Below are positions 20,333-30,611 of a stretch of DNA of 41,703 nucleotides, piece after piece. Both the position numbers and the translations under genes were made by a program. A model generated the notes under the pieces. It was not told where the DNA came from, made no database searches, and saw only the letters and a program-made list of their open reading frames with translations. Numbering within the stretch: the first letter of the stretch is position 1; every line of letters begins with the position of its first letter. Location of the stretch: contig JAPLNQ010000267.1 of assembly GCA_026401075.1 (NCBI GenBank), positions 1 to 41,703 on the forward strand. The letters are read 5' to 3'. Source of the stretch: Planctomycetia bacterium. GTDB lineage: Bacteria; Planctomycetota; Planctomycetia; Pirellulales; UBA1268.

Positions 20333-21283
20333 ATGCTGACCATGCGCCTGCTTTCAACGACCGCATGCAAGGCCCTGCTGACGGTGATCGCCTTGGCGAT
20401 CATGCCACGCGACGGCTTGGCCGCCGAGATCGTGCGGGTCGTGGTCTGGGACGAGCAGCAGCCTGCGCAGAAGGAGGCCTACGATAACTTCCTCGGCGAC
20501 TGCATCGCTGATCACCTGAAGAAAGTGCCTGGGCTCGAAGTGAGGTCGGTCAACATCAACGACGGCGAACAGGGGCTCTCCCCCGCGATCGTCGATTTTG
20601 CCGAGGTGCTCGTGTGGTGGGGCCATGTTCGTCAGGCAGAGATCAAACCCGAGACGGGCCGCGACATCGTGGCCCGCGTCAAAGCGGGCCGTCTCACGCT
20701 GGTGGCGGTCCACTCGGCCCACTGGGCGATGCCCTTCATGGAGGCGATGAACGAGCGGGCCCGCGAGGATGTTCGTAGGTCGTTTGCCGACGTACCGGCC
20801 AACATGCTCTCGATCGAAGAGGTGCCCGTGATGGGCCGCAAAGCACCGCTCCGCGAGGCCCGACTGACGCCGGCCAGCGACGTGCAGAAATTTCCCGATG
20901 GCCGCGTACAGGTCCGGCTGCAAATGCCGAACTGCTGCTTTCCGGCCTACCGCAACGACGGGCGACCGAGCCAAGTGAGGGTGCTGATGCCTGGCCATCC
21001 ACTGATGGCGGGCCTTCCGGAGGCGTTCACGTTGCCGCGTACGGAGATGTACGACGAGCCATTTCACGTCCCCGCTCCCGACCTTGTGCTCATGGAGGAA
21101 CGCTGGGAGTCAGGCGAGTGGTTTCGCAGCGTCATGGTCTGGCAGGTGGGCGAGGGACGGGTGATCTACATCCGCCCCGGTCATGAGACGTATCCGATCT
21201 ACAAAGATAGAAATATGCTGCGGCTGGTTGAGAACGCCGCGCGTTGGCATGGCGAATCAGTGGTACCGGCAACACCACAGTGA
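20333..21283 (+). CDS. ThuA-like domain protein
   Basis: VRVVVWDEQQPAQKEAYDNFLGDCIADHL, VLVWWGHVRQAEI, GEGRVIYIRPGHETYPIYKD. Confidence 0.85.
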   Translation: MLTMRLLSTTACKALLTVIALAIMPRDGLAAEIVRVVVWDEQQPAQKEAYDNFLGDCIADHLKKVPGLEVRSVNINDGEQGLSPAIVDFAEVLVWWGHVRQAEIKPETGRDIVARVKAGRLTLVAVHSAHWAMPFMEAMNERAREDVRRSFADVPANMLSIEEVPVMGRKAPLREARLTPASDVQKFPDGRVQVRLQMPNCCFPAYRNDGRPSQVRVLMPGHPLMAGLPEAFTLPRTEMYDEPFHVPAPDLVLMEERWESGEWFRSVMVWQVGEGRVIYIRPGHETYPIYKDRNMLRLVENAARWHGESVVPATPQ

Positions 21284-24200
21284 GAACCCATTGAGATCCG
21301 ATTTCCGCCGCAATCACCTGATTCAACGAAAAAGCTTCGCGACATGCGGCCTGTTCGTCGTCGTATTCGCTACCGCAATCGGTGGAGGGCCGTCTCCGCT
21401 CCCCGCCGCAGAGCCGGCGACGCTGGCCGAGCAGCTCACCCGCGAGGGTATCGCAGCGCTGGCCACTGCCGCCGAGCAATTGGGCGATCCTCGCAAGGGG
21501 GCGGTGCTCTTTCATACGCAGCACCTCAGTTGCACCAAATGCCATGCCGCTGGCACGGGGGCATCGCCGCTGGGCCCGAATCTCGCGGAGGTCCGGAAGG
21601 TTGAAAAAGGTTCGCCGGGAGCAACGCAGCCGGCCAAGGGAGCCACGCCGTCCCTCGTCGAGGACCTCGTGGAGTCATTGCTCGAGCCGTCGAAGACGAT
21701 CCGTCCCGAGTATCGTCCGGTCACGATCCTCACGGAGGAAGGGCAGAGCGTGTCGGGGATCGTCGTCAGCGAGTCTCCAGAGGCGATCGTGCTTCGCGAC
21801 GCCGCGGACCCGGGCCGGGAGATGACGATTCCCCGCACTGACATCGAGTCGCGGACCGAGTCGCCGGTGTCGCTCATGCCCGCGGGCTTGGTCAACCTGC
21901 TGGCCGATCGGCAGCAGTTCCTCGACGTCGTGTGTTACCTCGCCGAGATCGGCCGCGGTGGGCACGACCGGGCGGCCGAGTTGCGACCCGACCCCGCGCT
22001 CCTGGCCCCGCCCACTCCAGCAGCCTATGAACGCGACATCGATCACGCTGGATTCATCGCCGACTGGGACGATCCCGCGAAGGCGGCCGATGCCTTCAAG
22101 CGGGGCGAGAAGATCTACAGCATGGTCTGTGTCAACTGCCATGGCACGAAATCGTCTCCCGGATCGCTTCCCACGGCACCGCGGTTTGCCACTTCGCCGC
22201 TCAAGGCCGGCGCGGATCCCTACGCGATGTACCGAACGCTCACCAACGGCGTGGGGCAGATGGTGGCCCAGACATGGATGGTGCCGAGTCAGAAGTACGA
22301 CGTCATCCACTACATCCGCGAGGCTTATTTCCGAACCGACAAGCCGAACCACTCTGGCGGCGTGACCGGCGACTATCTCGCCGCACTGCCGAAGGGCTCG
22401 AGCCGGGGCCCCGCTCCCACCACCATCGAACGCTGGCGAACCCATGACTATGGGCCATTTCTGTCTGCCAGCATCGAGGTCGGGGACGACGGCACGAACG
22501 TGGCGCGGAAGGGGCTGGCGGTGAGGCTCGATACGGGATCGGGTGGGATCGCCCGCGGTCGGACCTGGATCCTCTACGAACTCGACACGCTGCGGGCGGC
22601 CGCCGTCTGGTCGGGCGACGGCTTCATCGATTGGCACGGGATCAATTTCGACGGGATGCACGGCCGGCATCCGCGGATCGAAGGGCGGCTCCTCGCGTCC
22701 ACGCCCACGCTCCCCGGCTGGGCCGATCCGCAGAGTGGATCGTTCGCTGACCCGCGGCCACTGGGACGGGACGGGCAGCCCTACGGACCGCTGCCAGCAT
22801 CGCGTGGGAGGTTCCATTCGCTGCATCACGCTGGCGATCGCGTCGTTCTGGAATACACGATTGGCGACACGCGGGTGCTGGAGACGGCGAGGCTCGAGCC
22901 GGGAGAGTCCGACGCCGCCGATCCCACGGTGACTCGGATCTGGTGGATTGAGCCGCATGCCCAGCCGCTTGCCGTGCGGGTGGCGAGGGTCGATGCCGGG
23001 AAGGGCACGGTGGCCGCAGCGATCGTCGGGAGGATGCCTACCAGCGACGCGAGCGTGGCGGAACAGGACGGATTCCACGTGCTCACTCTGCCGCCACGAG
23101 CCGCTTCGCTCGTCATCGGCGTGGCCTTGGCAGCAGGCGGACGGCAATCGCTCGCCGAGCAGGTCGCGAAACTGCCGGAACCAGATGATCTGGCGGCCCT
23201 CGTCCAGTTGCCGGCTCGAAACAACTGGAGCACGGCCGTGGAAACAGCCGTCGTGCCGGCCGCGGATCTGGCCACTGATTTGCAACCGTTTGCGACCGAC
23301 GTGCTGACGCCCCCTTCCCCGAACCCCTGGAACGCCCAGGTGCGATTCAGCGGGATCGACTTTCTTGGCAACGACGTCGCGGCGCTGAGCACCTGGGATG
23401 GCGACGTGTGGACCGTCGCCGGGCTGGCGGCAACGAACGGAAAGCTGTCGTGGCGTCGGATCGCGTCGGGGCTGTATCAGCCGCTCGGGCTGAAGGTGCT
23501 TGACGGCGCCATTCATGTCTCCTGCCGCGATCGGATCGTCGTGCTGCGCGATCTCGACGGTGATGGCTGCACCGATCGCTACGACACGTTCAACAGCGAC
23601 CACCAGGTGACGGAGCATTTTCATGAGTTTGCGATGGGCCTTGAGACCGATGCGGAGGGCAATCTTTATTACGCCAAAAGCGCACGTCATGCGCTTCCGG
23701 CGGTCGTGCCGCATCACGGCACGCTATTGAAGGTCGCACGTGATGGCTCATCGACCGAGATCGTCGCGACCGGCTTCCGCGCGGCCAACGGTGTCTGCGT
23801 CGAGCCCGACGGCACGTTCTTTGTGACCGACCAGGAGGGGCACTGGAACCCGAAGAACCGGATCAATCATGTCCGCCGCGGCGGCTTCTACCGCACCATG
23901 TTCGGGTATCACGACGTGACCGACTCGAGCGACTCTGCGATGGAGCCGCCGCTGGCCTGGATCACGAACGCGTTCGACCGCTCGCCCGCGGAACTGCTGC
24001 GGGTGCCGCCGGAAACGTGGCATCCGCTTCAGGGCGGACTGCTCGAACTCTCCTACGGGCAGGGACGCATTCATTTCGTGCTCCCCGAGCAGGTGCCCGC
24101 GGCTCAGCCGGACAGCCGGCAGCTGCTCCAGGGTGGACTGGTGCAGTTGCCACTCGCCGACCTGCCCACTGGCATCATGCGCGGACGCTTTTCCGCCGCC

Positions 24201-24623
24201 GATGGCCAACTCTATGCCTGCGGCCTGTTCGCTTGGGCCGGTAACCGCACTGAACAGGGAGGCTTTTTCAGGATCCGTCGGACCGCCGCGTCGCTGAGGC
24301 TGCCGCTCGAGATGGCCGCCACGGCCAAAGGCCTGCGGCTCACCTTCAGCGATCCGCTCGATGAGGAGCGGGCTGCCACTGCGGAACAATGGACATACAC
24401 GTCGTGGAGTCTCAAGCGGACGGAACGATACGGCTCGGACCACATCGACGAGCGCCGCCATCGAGTGGAGTCCGTGCAGGTGTCGAGCGACGGCCGTAGC
24501 GTGACGATCGGCATCGAGGACTTTTCCCCGACCATGGGCTACGAACTCTCTTGGAACGTGCCCGCAGCCGACGGTAGACCCCTCAGGGGCCGCATCCATG
24601 GCACGGTGCATGCCACGCCGTAG
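21249..24623 (+). CDS. Large secreted c-type cytochrome/membrane-bound dehydrogenase-like protein
   Basis: Two CxxCH motifs (CTKCHAAG, CVNCHGTK), NHL/PQQ-like propeller segment (DLDGDGCTDRYDTF, GLETDAEGNLYYAKS). Confidence 0.8.
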   Translation: MANQWYRQHHSENPLRSDFRRNHLIQRKSFATCGLFVVVFATAIGGGPSPLPAAEPATLAEQLTREGIAALATAAEQLGDPRKGAVLFHTQHLSCTKCHAAGTGASPLGPNLAEVRKVEKGSPGATQPAKGATPSLVEDLVESLLEPSKTIRPEYRPVTILTEEGQSVSGIVVSESPEAIVLRDAADPGREMTIPRTDIESRTESPVSLMPAGLVNLLADRQQFLDVVCYLAEIGRGGHDRAAELRPDPALLAPPTPAAYERDIDHAGFIADWDDPAKAADAFKRGEKIYSMVCVNCHGTKSSPGSLPTAPRFATSPLKAGADPYAMYRTLTNGVGQMVAQTWMVPSQKYDVIHYIREAYFRTDKPNHSGGVTGDYLAALPKGSSRGPAPTTIERWRTHDYGPFLSASIEVGDDGTNVARKGLAVRLDTGSGGIARGRTWILYELDTLRAAAVWSGDGFIDWHGINFDGMHGRHPRIEGRLLASTPTLPGWADPQSGSFADPRPLGRDGQPYGPLPASRGRFHSLHHAGDRVVLEYTIGDTRVLETARLEPGESDAADPTVTRIWWIEPHAQPLAVRVARVDAGKGTVAAAIVGRMPTSDASVAEQDGFHVLTLPPRAASLVIGVALAAGGRQSLAEQVAKLPEPDDLAALVQLPARNNWSTAVETAVVPAADLATDLQPFATDVLTPPSPNPWNAQVRFSGIDFLGNDVAALSTWDGDVWTVAGLAATNGKLSWRRIASGLYQPLGLKVLDGAIHVSCRDRIVVLRDLDGDGCTDRYDTFNSDHQVTEHFHEFAMGLETDAEGNLYYAKSARHALPAVVPHHGTLLKVARDGSSTEIVATGFRAANGVCVEPDGTFFVTDQEGHWNPKNRINHVRRGGFYRTMFGYHDVTDSSDSAMEPPLAWITNAFDRSPAELLRVPPETWHPLQGGLLELSYGQGRIHFVLPEQVPAAQPDSRQLLQGGLVQLPLADLPTGIMRGRFSAADGQLYACGLFAWAGNRTEQGGFFRIRRTAASLRLPLEMAATAKGLRLTFSDPLDEERAATAEQWTYTSWSLKRTERYGSDHIDERRHRVESVQVSSDGRSVTIGIEDFSPTMGYELSWNVPAADGRPLRGRIHGTVHATP

Positions 24624-24714
24624 CAGGCACGCCCAATAACTCGCCGCGCGGACCGCTTGAACTCGTCAATCGCCGGTTCCTGATGGCACGTGGGGCAGTG
24701 GTCATTCCCGGAGT

Positions 24715-24740
24715 CCCCCGGCTTCCGCCGGGGGCTTTTA
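24715..24740 (+). terminator. Hairpin terminator, repeat family copy 2
   Basis: cccccggc-ttcc-gccggggg followed by cttttatt. Confidence 0.75.
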
Positions 24741-24771
24741 TTCCAGCGATACGCTCCCTCAATCGGTTGCG

Positions 24772-26136
24772 TCACTCAGGTTCGATCTCGACCATGAGTT
24801 GGCCATCGTTGTCGGCCAACTCGCCCGGCGGGTCGTTGAGCTTGCAGAAGACCGTGCCGTCAGTGGCCGCGGTGAACTCGCGGCGCCCACCTTCAGCGAC
24901 CACGACAAACCGCGGGCGGCCGCCGTCGGCTGGGTTCTCCACCCACTGTGCCACGAGCAGCTTGCCGAGCGGCCGTCCGCGATACCACCGCAGTGAGATA
25001 CCATCGGCCTCTGTTTCCAGCCGCAGCGGGGGCTCGGCGGCAGGCCCGGTCAGCGTGCCGATCGTGCAGCGGCCCGTCGCTTGCAGCGAATAGCGTGCCC
25101 CCTTGCGGAGCGACCAGCCGGAGTTCTGCCAGCCGCGGTCCGCGGCGACGCTGATCGTTTGCCGGGAGTCGAGCGGCCGGCCAGAAGCAGAGGTCCAGTC
25201 GATGCCGGAACGGGTGAAGTCGTAGCCGTAGTCGATCTCGGCGGTGAAGGCATCAAAATCTCGTTCGGCCTGATCGCCGTCCCAGCCGGTTGTCCCCATG
25301 AGCCGCTGGTTGAAGTTTCCATCGAGCGGGCCGCGTTCGGCCGCGGCGAAGACGGCCGCGTGCCGCGGATGCAGTGAGAGCAGCGCCACGGCTGCCCAGC
25401 TGCCGGCATAGGCAGAGAGATCGCGGTGGTTCGCTCCCGGCGTCATGAAGATGTCGGCGAGACCGGGACACTCGCCGGCGGCTCGCAATGCCCGGATCTT
25501 TTCGATGCGACCGAGCTGTTCGACATCGGCAGCCCGCTGCGGCAGCGGCGTCGACACGAAGCGACCGATCGTGCCTCCGGGATTGTGATTGTCGTCGTCG
25601 AGACGATGCGTGGCGAGGCACTCGGCGATGCCCTCCGTATACCACGGCGGCGTGTCGAGCGACCGGAGCGTGAGCGTGAGGGCGTGCACGCCCTCGTGCA
25701 GCAGCAGATGACGACGGTAGGCCGGATTCGACTGGTCGGCCATCCAGAATCGATGGCCGTGGCAATGGCCGTTGGCAAAGTCGGGGATCTTCTCAGGGAG
25801 CAGACCGGCCGCACGAAACCGCTCGCGATCGACGACGAGGCAGCCGAAGGCCCGCCACTTTTCATGCGCCGCGGGATCGAGGGCGTAGTGTGCGCACCAA
25901 GCCGCCCACGCCTCGTCGAAGACGCGGGGCAGATCCTCGACGCCGTCGCCGGCGCGGGCCGGTCGATCGGTGACGAGCACGAGGTGGTCGCCCTCCAGCA
26001 CCCGGAGTCCTGCCCGTCGTGCCGACGCCGTGAGGGAATCGACCGAGGGTGCATCGATCGCGTCGGCAGCAGCGCACCACATGCCGGGCAGACAGACAGC
26101 CAGAACCGACACGACGATGAGCGACCAGAACCGCAT
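24772..26136 (-). CDS. Secreted zinc metallopeptidase-like protein (HExxH)
   Basis: Signal peptide MRFWSLIVVSVLAVCLPGMWCAAA; LLLHEGVHALTL...WYTEGIAECLA gluzincin-like arrangement. Confidence 0.7.
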   Translation of the reverse strand: MRFWSLIVVSVLAVCLPGMWCAAADAIDAPSVDSLTASARRAGLRVLEGDHLVLVTDRPARAGDGVEDLPRVFDEAWAAWCAHYALDPAAHEKWRAFGCLVVDRERFRAAGLLPEKIPDFANGHCHGHRFWMADQSNPAYRRHLLLHEGVHALTLTLRSLDTPPWYTEGIAECLATHRLDDDNHNPGGTIGRFVSTPLPQRAADVEQLGRIEKIRALRAAGECPGLADIFMTPGANHRDLSAYAGSWAAVALLSLHPRHAAVFAAAERGPLDGNFNQRLMGTTGWDGDQAERDFDAFTAEIDYGYDFTRSGIDWTSASGRPLDSRQTISVAADRGWQNSGWSLRKGARYSLQATGRCTIGTLTGPAAEPPLRLETEADGISLRWYRGRPLGKLLVAQWVENPADGGRPRFVVVAEGGRREFTAATDGTVFCKLNDPPGELADNDGQLMVEIEPE

Positions 26137-26345
26137 GGGCGTCGAGTGTAGGCCGCGGATGGAGCAGATTTCCAACCCGATCAAACCCCGCAGCTTGCCA
26201 TGGTTACCTAGTCGATGCCGGCGAGGCAAGGCGTGCCGTGAGCCGCCTACGCATTCCACCGGATTCGTTGGAAAACCCGATGTTTCGTTGCGGCACCCGC
26301 GGCTCCCTGCGCGCGGAGTCATGAAAAGTCCTCTCGGGGCTTGGG

Positions 26346-27737
26346 GTGGTGGCCTGTTACAACCCTGGCGTTGCCAGGAGGGCGAACAACGTGCGGCATG
26401 GACGCCGACATCGCTGGGGTTCTCTGTTCGTCCGGCTCGTAGCAGTGGGCATCCTCTGCGCGGCCGGCCGTGATGTTTCCGCGCAGACACCGGCCGCCAC
26501 AACGTCGGCCACGCAGGGGGTGAATGCCTGGGCCACCGGCGGCGTGTCGGGCACGGCGGCACCTGCAGGCGGCCCGCATCCCTACTGGCAGGCGCCAGCG
26601 CTTCCATCGACTGTGATCCAGGGCGGCGTCATTCCCACCGGCTGGACGCCGCAGGCCGTTCCCTACCAGGGCGTCGGACCGGATGGCCGCCCGCTGACGA
26701 TGTATTACTCGCCCACATACGTCTTCACGTATCAGATCGGGCCCCCTGTGATCGCCGCTGCGGCGGCGCCCGTGCCCAACACGTCGCAGGTGAATCGGCG
26801 TCAGGCGATGCCGATGGGGGCGCAGCCAGCGTCGATGCAGGGCTGGAACTATCAGACGCAGGGCGCGCCGGCGGCGACCTACACGCTGCCGCCGGCCACC
26901 GTGGCCCGCTATCAGCCGGTGCCATACCAATATCCTCCGGGGTCGAAAGCCCTCAGTGGAACGCCGATCGTGCCGCCGCAGGGAACGCTGCCGGCCACGT
27001 CGCTGGCGTCGGCGCCCCCGAGCTTGCAGCCACCACCGAGCCAGTGGGCAGCCTCAACGGAAGCCGCGCCTCCAGGCCTGATGCCGCAGGCGGCGTCGGC
27101 ATCAGCGCCGCAGAATCCCGGCGGCCAGGCGTTTGCCGCCGCGGCGCCGCCGATGGTGGCAGGCTCGGCGGCCGCCATCGCCGCGGCCACACAGCCGTCG
27201 GCCGCTGCCCAAGCACCAGTTGCGGCCCCCGCCTCGTCGTTCCCCACGCCGATCTCGTCATCGTCGACCCCCGCGCAGCCGGTGAGCTCGTCGCCGATGC
27301 AGTCGTCGGCGAACCGCTCCGTTGGTCCGCATCTCTGGCGGGTGGTGGGCGTGCACGACGGCGACACGGTGACATGCCTCGACGAGTCGAACCAGCAGCA
27401 GAAGGTGCGGCTGGCTGAGATCGACGCGCCGGAGATCGGCCAGGACTACGGCAAGGTGTCTCGCGAGGTGCTGGCGGAGATGGTGTTTGGCAAAACGGTT
27501 GAGGTGACGGAAGACGGCAAGGACCGCTACGGCCGCTGGATCGGCCACCTCTCCTCGAACGGCGTCGACGTCAACCGGCAGATGATCGCCACCGGCAACG
27601 CCTGGCACTACGTCGACTATTCCCGCGACACATCGCTCGCGGCGCTGCAATCGCAGGCCCAGTCGCAGCGGCTCGGCCTGTGGGCCCAGCCCAGCCCGGT
27701 CGCGCCCTGGGACTTCCGCAAGAGCGGCCAGCCGTAG
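26346..27737 (+). CDS. Secreted thermonuclease (SNase-like) with long Ala/Pro-rich N-terminal region
   Basis: VVGVHDGDTVTCL, VRLAEIDAPEIGQDYG, DRYGRWIGHL, VNRQMIATGNAWHY SNase motifs; start codon uncertain. Confidence 0.85.
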   Translation: MVACYNPGVARRANNVRHGRRHRWGSLFVRLVAVGILCAAGRDVSAQTPAATTSATQGVNAWATGGVSGTAAPAGGPHPYWQAPALPSTVIQGGVIPTGWTPQAVPYQGVGPDGRPLTMYYSPTYVFTYQIGPPVIAAAAAPVPNTSQVNRRQAMPMGAQPASMQGWNYQTQGAPAATYTLPPATVARYQPVPYQYPPGSKALSGTPIVPPQGTLPATSLASAPPSLQPPPSQWAASTEAAPPGLMPQAASASAPQNPGGQAFAAAAPPMVAGSAAAIAAATQPSAAAQAPVAAPASSFPTPISSSSTPAQPVSSSPMQSSANRSVGPHLWRVVGVHDGDTVTCLDESNQQQKVRLAEIDAPEIGQDYGKVSREVLAEMVFGKTVEVTEDGKDRYGRWIGHLSSNGVDVNRQMIATGNAWHYVDYSRDTSLAALQSQAQSQRLGLWAQPSPVAPWDFRKSGQP

Positions 27738-27881
27738 GCGACGCGTCGGGGAAACAGCCGTTGGGCCGTTGAGCCAGTTGTGGCTTATGATAGGAGGGCA
27801 TCGCGTTGAGCGAAATGCTGCCGGCCGATGCTGAATTCATTACCGAGAGGCGCAGGAATCTGTCCTGCGGAGGTTCATCAC

Positions 27882-28124
27882 ATGACCCGAATCACGCTCG
27901 ACGCCGCCGTCTGCCAGCGGCTGGATGAGATCGTCGATCACACGGCCGAGATCTGTGACTCAGAGGGACGGGTCATCGGCTATTTCGTACCCGATGGCCG
28001 GCGGCCAGGGCAGCCTCCCAAGGGGCTGGAGATTCCGCTCTCGACGGAAATGACGGAGCAGCGCCGCGGCAAGCGGACAGGCCGCACGCTCGATGAAATC
28101 CTCCAGGATGTCGACGTCCGATGA
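27882..28124 (+). CDS. Small antitoxin-like protein
   Basis: MTRITLDAAVCQRLDEIVDHTAEICDSEGRVIGYFVP; 4-nt overlap with the downstream RelE-like ORF. Confidence 0.6.
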   Translation: MTRITLDAAVCQRLDEIVDHTAEICDSEGRVIGYFVPDGRRPGQPPKGLEIPLSTEMTEQRRGKRTGRTLDEILQDVDVR

Positions 28125-28381
28125 AGCATTTCGTCTTCTGGGCGCCAGAGGCGGACGAGAGGCTGCGGTCGTTGGTTCGTGGCGATGACTCGGACGGCCG
28201 CGTCGTGCGGGCGGTACGGGAGATCGATTTCTGGCTCGCGCGGGGGCCTCTCGACTTTGGCGAGTCCCGGTACGACACGGTGCGAGCGGGATTCGTGGCG
28301 CCGATCGCCGTACAGTTTGACGTGCTCGCCGACCCGCCGACGGTGATCGTGCTCGACATCTGGCGGATCGGAAGGGACTGA
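28121..28381 (+). CDS. RelE/ParE-like toxin
   Basis: 86 aa, RAGFVAPIAVQFDVLADPPTVIVLDIWRIGRD; coupled to the antitoxin-like gene. Confidence 0.5.
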   Translation: MKHFVFWAPEADERLRSLVRGDDSDGRVVRAVREIDFWLARGPLDFGESRYDTVRAGFVAPIAVQFDVLADPPTVIVLDIWRIGRD

Positions 28382-28425
28382 GGCCCGAGGCGTTAAACCC
28401 GATCCGGTTGAAGGAATAATGCGCA

Positions 28426-29718
28426 ATGCAGGACGCGATGGACGCTGATCTGAAGCACGTCATCCTCTGCGCGATCGGCAGCTCGGGAGACGTGCATCCG
28501 TTCGTCGGACTGGGGCGGGCGTTGCGGCGGCGCGGCTACCGAGTGACTGTCATCACCGCCGGATACTTTCGTAGCCTCGTCGAACAGGCGGGCCTCGAGT
28601 TCGGCGATCCGCTGCCAGAGAGCGACTTCCGGGAGATGATCCGCAACCCACGGATCTGGCATCCGCTGCAAGGCACGCGGACGATCATCGATCTGGCGAT
28701 CCGGCCGCTGCTCGAGCCTGTGTATCGCAGCATCCTCGACCACCAGACACCCGGACAGACGCTCATCTGCGGGTCGAGCCTCGCCTTTGGGGCCCGCGTT
28801 GCCCAGGAAGCGCAGGGCATCCCGCTTGTGAGCGTCCACCTCTCGCCGATGCTCTTTCGCAGCGACTTCGAGGGGCCAAGGCTGCCGGTGCTGCAGGTGC
28901 ACCGCGGGCCGGCCTGGTTTCGCCGACTGCAGTGGCGGCTCATCGATAGTGTCTCCGATCGCGCGATCTGCCCGTGGCTCAATGAGTTTCGAGGCCGCCT
29001 TGGTCTGCCGCCGGTCCGCGGTGTGTTTCGCGATTGGATGCATTCGCCGCTGGGGCTGGTCGCCATGTTTCCCGAGTGGTTCGCGCCGCAGCAGCGAGAC
29101 TGGCCTCCTCAGACGCGGCTCGCCGGCTTTCCGCTCTACAGCGAGGAGGGGGTGGTCGAGCCTGCACGTGATGTCGAGCAATTCATCGACGCAGGCCCGC
29201 CGCCGCTGGTGTTCACGCCCGGCTCGGCGAATGTGTTTGGTCGCGACTTCTTCGTGGCCGCCGCCGAGGCCTGCCAGCGGCTCAGGCACCGAGGCCTCTT
29301 GCTCACGCGGTTTCCCGAACAGGTGCCGACGGCGCTGCCCGACGGCGTGCGGCATGTCGACTTCGTGCCGTTCCGTTGGCTGCTCACGCGATCGGCCCTG
29401 CTCGTGCACCACGGCGGCATCGGCTCCATGTCGCAGGCGCTCGCGGCGGGCGTGCCGCAGGTGATCATGCCGATGGGCTTCGATCAGTGCGACAACGCAG
29501 CCCGCGTCGAACGGCTCGGCGTGGGAAAGAGCCTGCCGCCCAAACGCTTTCGCGGACCGGCCCTCGCCGAGATGATTCGCGGGCTGCTCGACGATTCGGC
29601 CGTGACGACCCGCTGCCGCGATGTCGCCGCCCGACTCGCGGACGCCGATGGCCTCGAACTCGCCTGCGATGAGGTCGAGGCCGCGTGGACTGCGCAGCGG
29701 AGGGCCAGCCACCCGTGA
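28426..29718 (+). CDS. MGT/GT1-like glycosyltransferase
   Basis: CAIGSSGDVHPFVGLGRALRRRGYRVTVIT; LLVHHGGIGSMSQALAAGVPQVIMPMGFDQCDNAARVERLGVG. Confidence 0.9.
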   Translation: MQDAMDADLKHVILCAIGSSGDVHPFVGLGRALRRRGYRVTVITAGYFRSLVEQAGLEFGDPLPESDFREMIRNPRIWHPLQGTRTIIDLAIRPLLEPVYRSILDHQTPGQTLICGSSLAFGARVAQEAQGIPLVSVHLSPMLFRSDFEGPRLPVLQVHRGPAWFRRLQWRLIDSVSDRAICPWLNEFRGRLGLPPVRGVFRDWMHSPLGLVAMFPEWFAPQQRDWPPQTRLAGFPLYSEEGVVEPARDVEQFIDAGPPPLVFTPGSANVFGRDFFVAAAEACQRLRHRGLLLTRFPEQVPTALPDGVRHVDFVPFRWLLTRSALLVHHGGIGSMSQALAAGVPQVIMPMGFDQCDNAARVERLGVGKSLPPKRFRGPALAEMIRGLLDDSAVTTRCRDVAARLADADGLELACDEVEAAWTAQRRASHP

Positions 29719-30482
29719 CCAACGCTCATCTGTTGTCGTTTGCTAACCGCCGCTACCGCGGGTCGCTGTCGCGGATCCGCCGCGAGGCGAAGGTGATGAA
29801 TCGATTCGCGTCGATTCACACTGTCGACGAGCGATGGCTTGGGACCGATTACTGGCAGCAGCATGCCGACACCGTGCGGCGGCACCGCCGTGGCTATGGC
29901 CTGTGGACATGGAAGCCACACGCCATCCGCCGCCACCTCGAGCAACTGCCCGCCGGCGACATGCTCGTCTATTGCGATGCCGGTTGCTCGCTCAACGCCG
30001 AGGGACGATCGCGACTGGAGGAGTATGTCGCGCTGGCCGCCGGCCATCCGACGGGCGTGCTCGCCTTCAAGCTTGACGGCCTCGTGGGGCAGTGGACGAA
30101 GCGGGCCACACTCGCCGCTTTCCATGCCGACGATCCTGCGATGCGTGCGCGGGAGATGGTGGCGGCCACGGCACTCGTGTTGCGGGCCGGGCCCGAGACA
30201 TTCGACCTCGTCCGGGAGTGGGAGTCGCGGATGCGGAATGTCTCGCTCATCGACGACTCACCTTCGCCGCAGGGGGAGCACCCGGAGTTTCGCAACCACC
30301 GCCACGACCAAAGCATCTTCACGCTCCTGGCTCACGAGCGGGCGTTACAGCGGATCCCCGATGAAACCTGGTTTGGTGGCGAGTGGGATGGCTTCCGCCA
30401 GTTTCCGATCCACGCCCGCCGCTGGCGTCACTCGCTGCCCTGGAGCCAGGGCTGGATGCGGCGCGGGCTGTGGCGCGTGTAA
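29715..30482 (+). CDS. Glycosyltransferase-like hypothetical protein
   Basis: RRGYGLWTWKPHAIRRHLEQLPAGDMLVYCDAGCSL; GTGA overlap with the preceding GT. Confidence 0.65.
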   Translation: MTNAHLLSFANRRYRGSLSRIRREAKVMNRFASIHTVDERWLGTDYWQQHADTVRRHRRGYGLWTWKPHAIRRHLEQLPAGDMLVYCDAGCSLNAEGRSRLEEYVALAAGHPTGVLAFKLDGLVGQWTKRATLAAFHADDPAMRAREMVAATALVLRAGPETFDLVREWESRMRNVSLIDDSPSPQGEHPEFRNHRHDQSIFTLLAHERALQRIPDETWFGGEWDGFRQFPIHARRWRHSLPWSQGWMRRGLWRV

Positions 30483-30611
30483 GCAAAAAGCAAAAAGGTG
30501 CCTCTGCCCCGGGTGTCTTCAAGCAGGCAGATGCTTCCCGGCTTGAGATTGCATAGGCTGCCGTCGCTTGCGCGAACAGTGGCTTGTCCGGCGCTCCCGT
30601 CCCCGATTTCT

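Noticed and set aside
21675-23717. 680-aa minus ORF opposite the diheme protein
   Set aside because: Composition typical of antisense frames in high-GC DNA
24539-24775. Minus ORF with a CPTCH motif
   Set aside because: Overlaps the 3' end of the diheme gene and the terminator repeat; the motif arises from non-coding sequence
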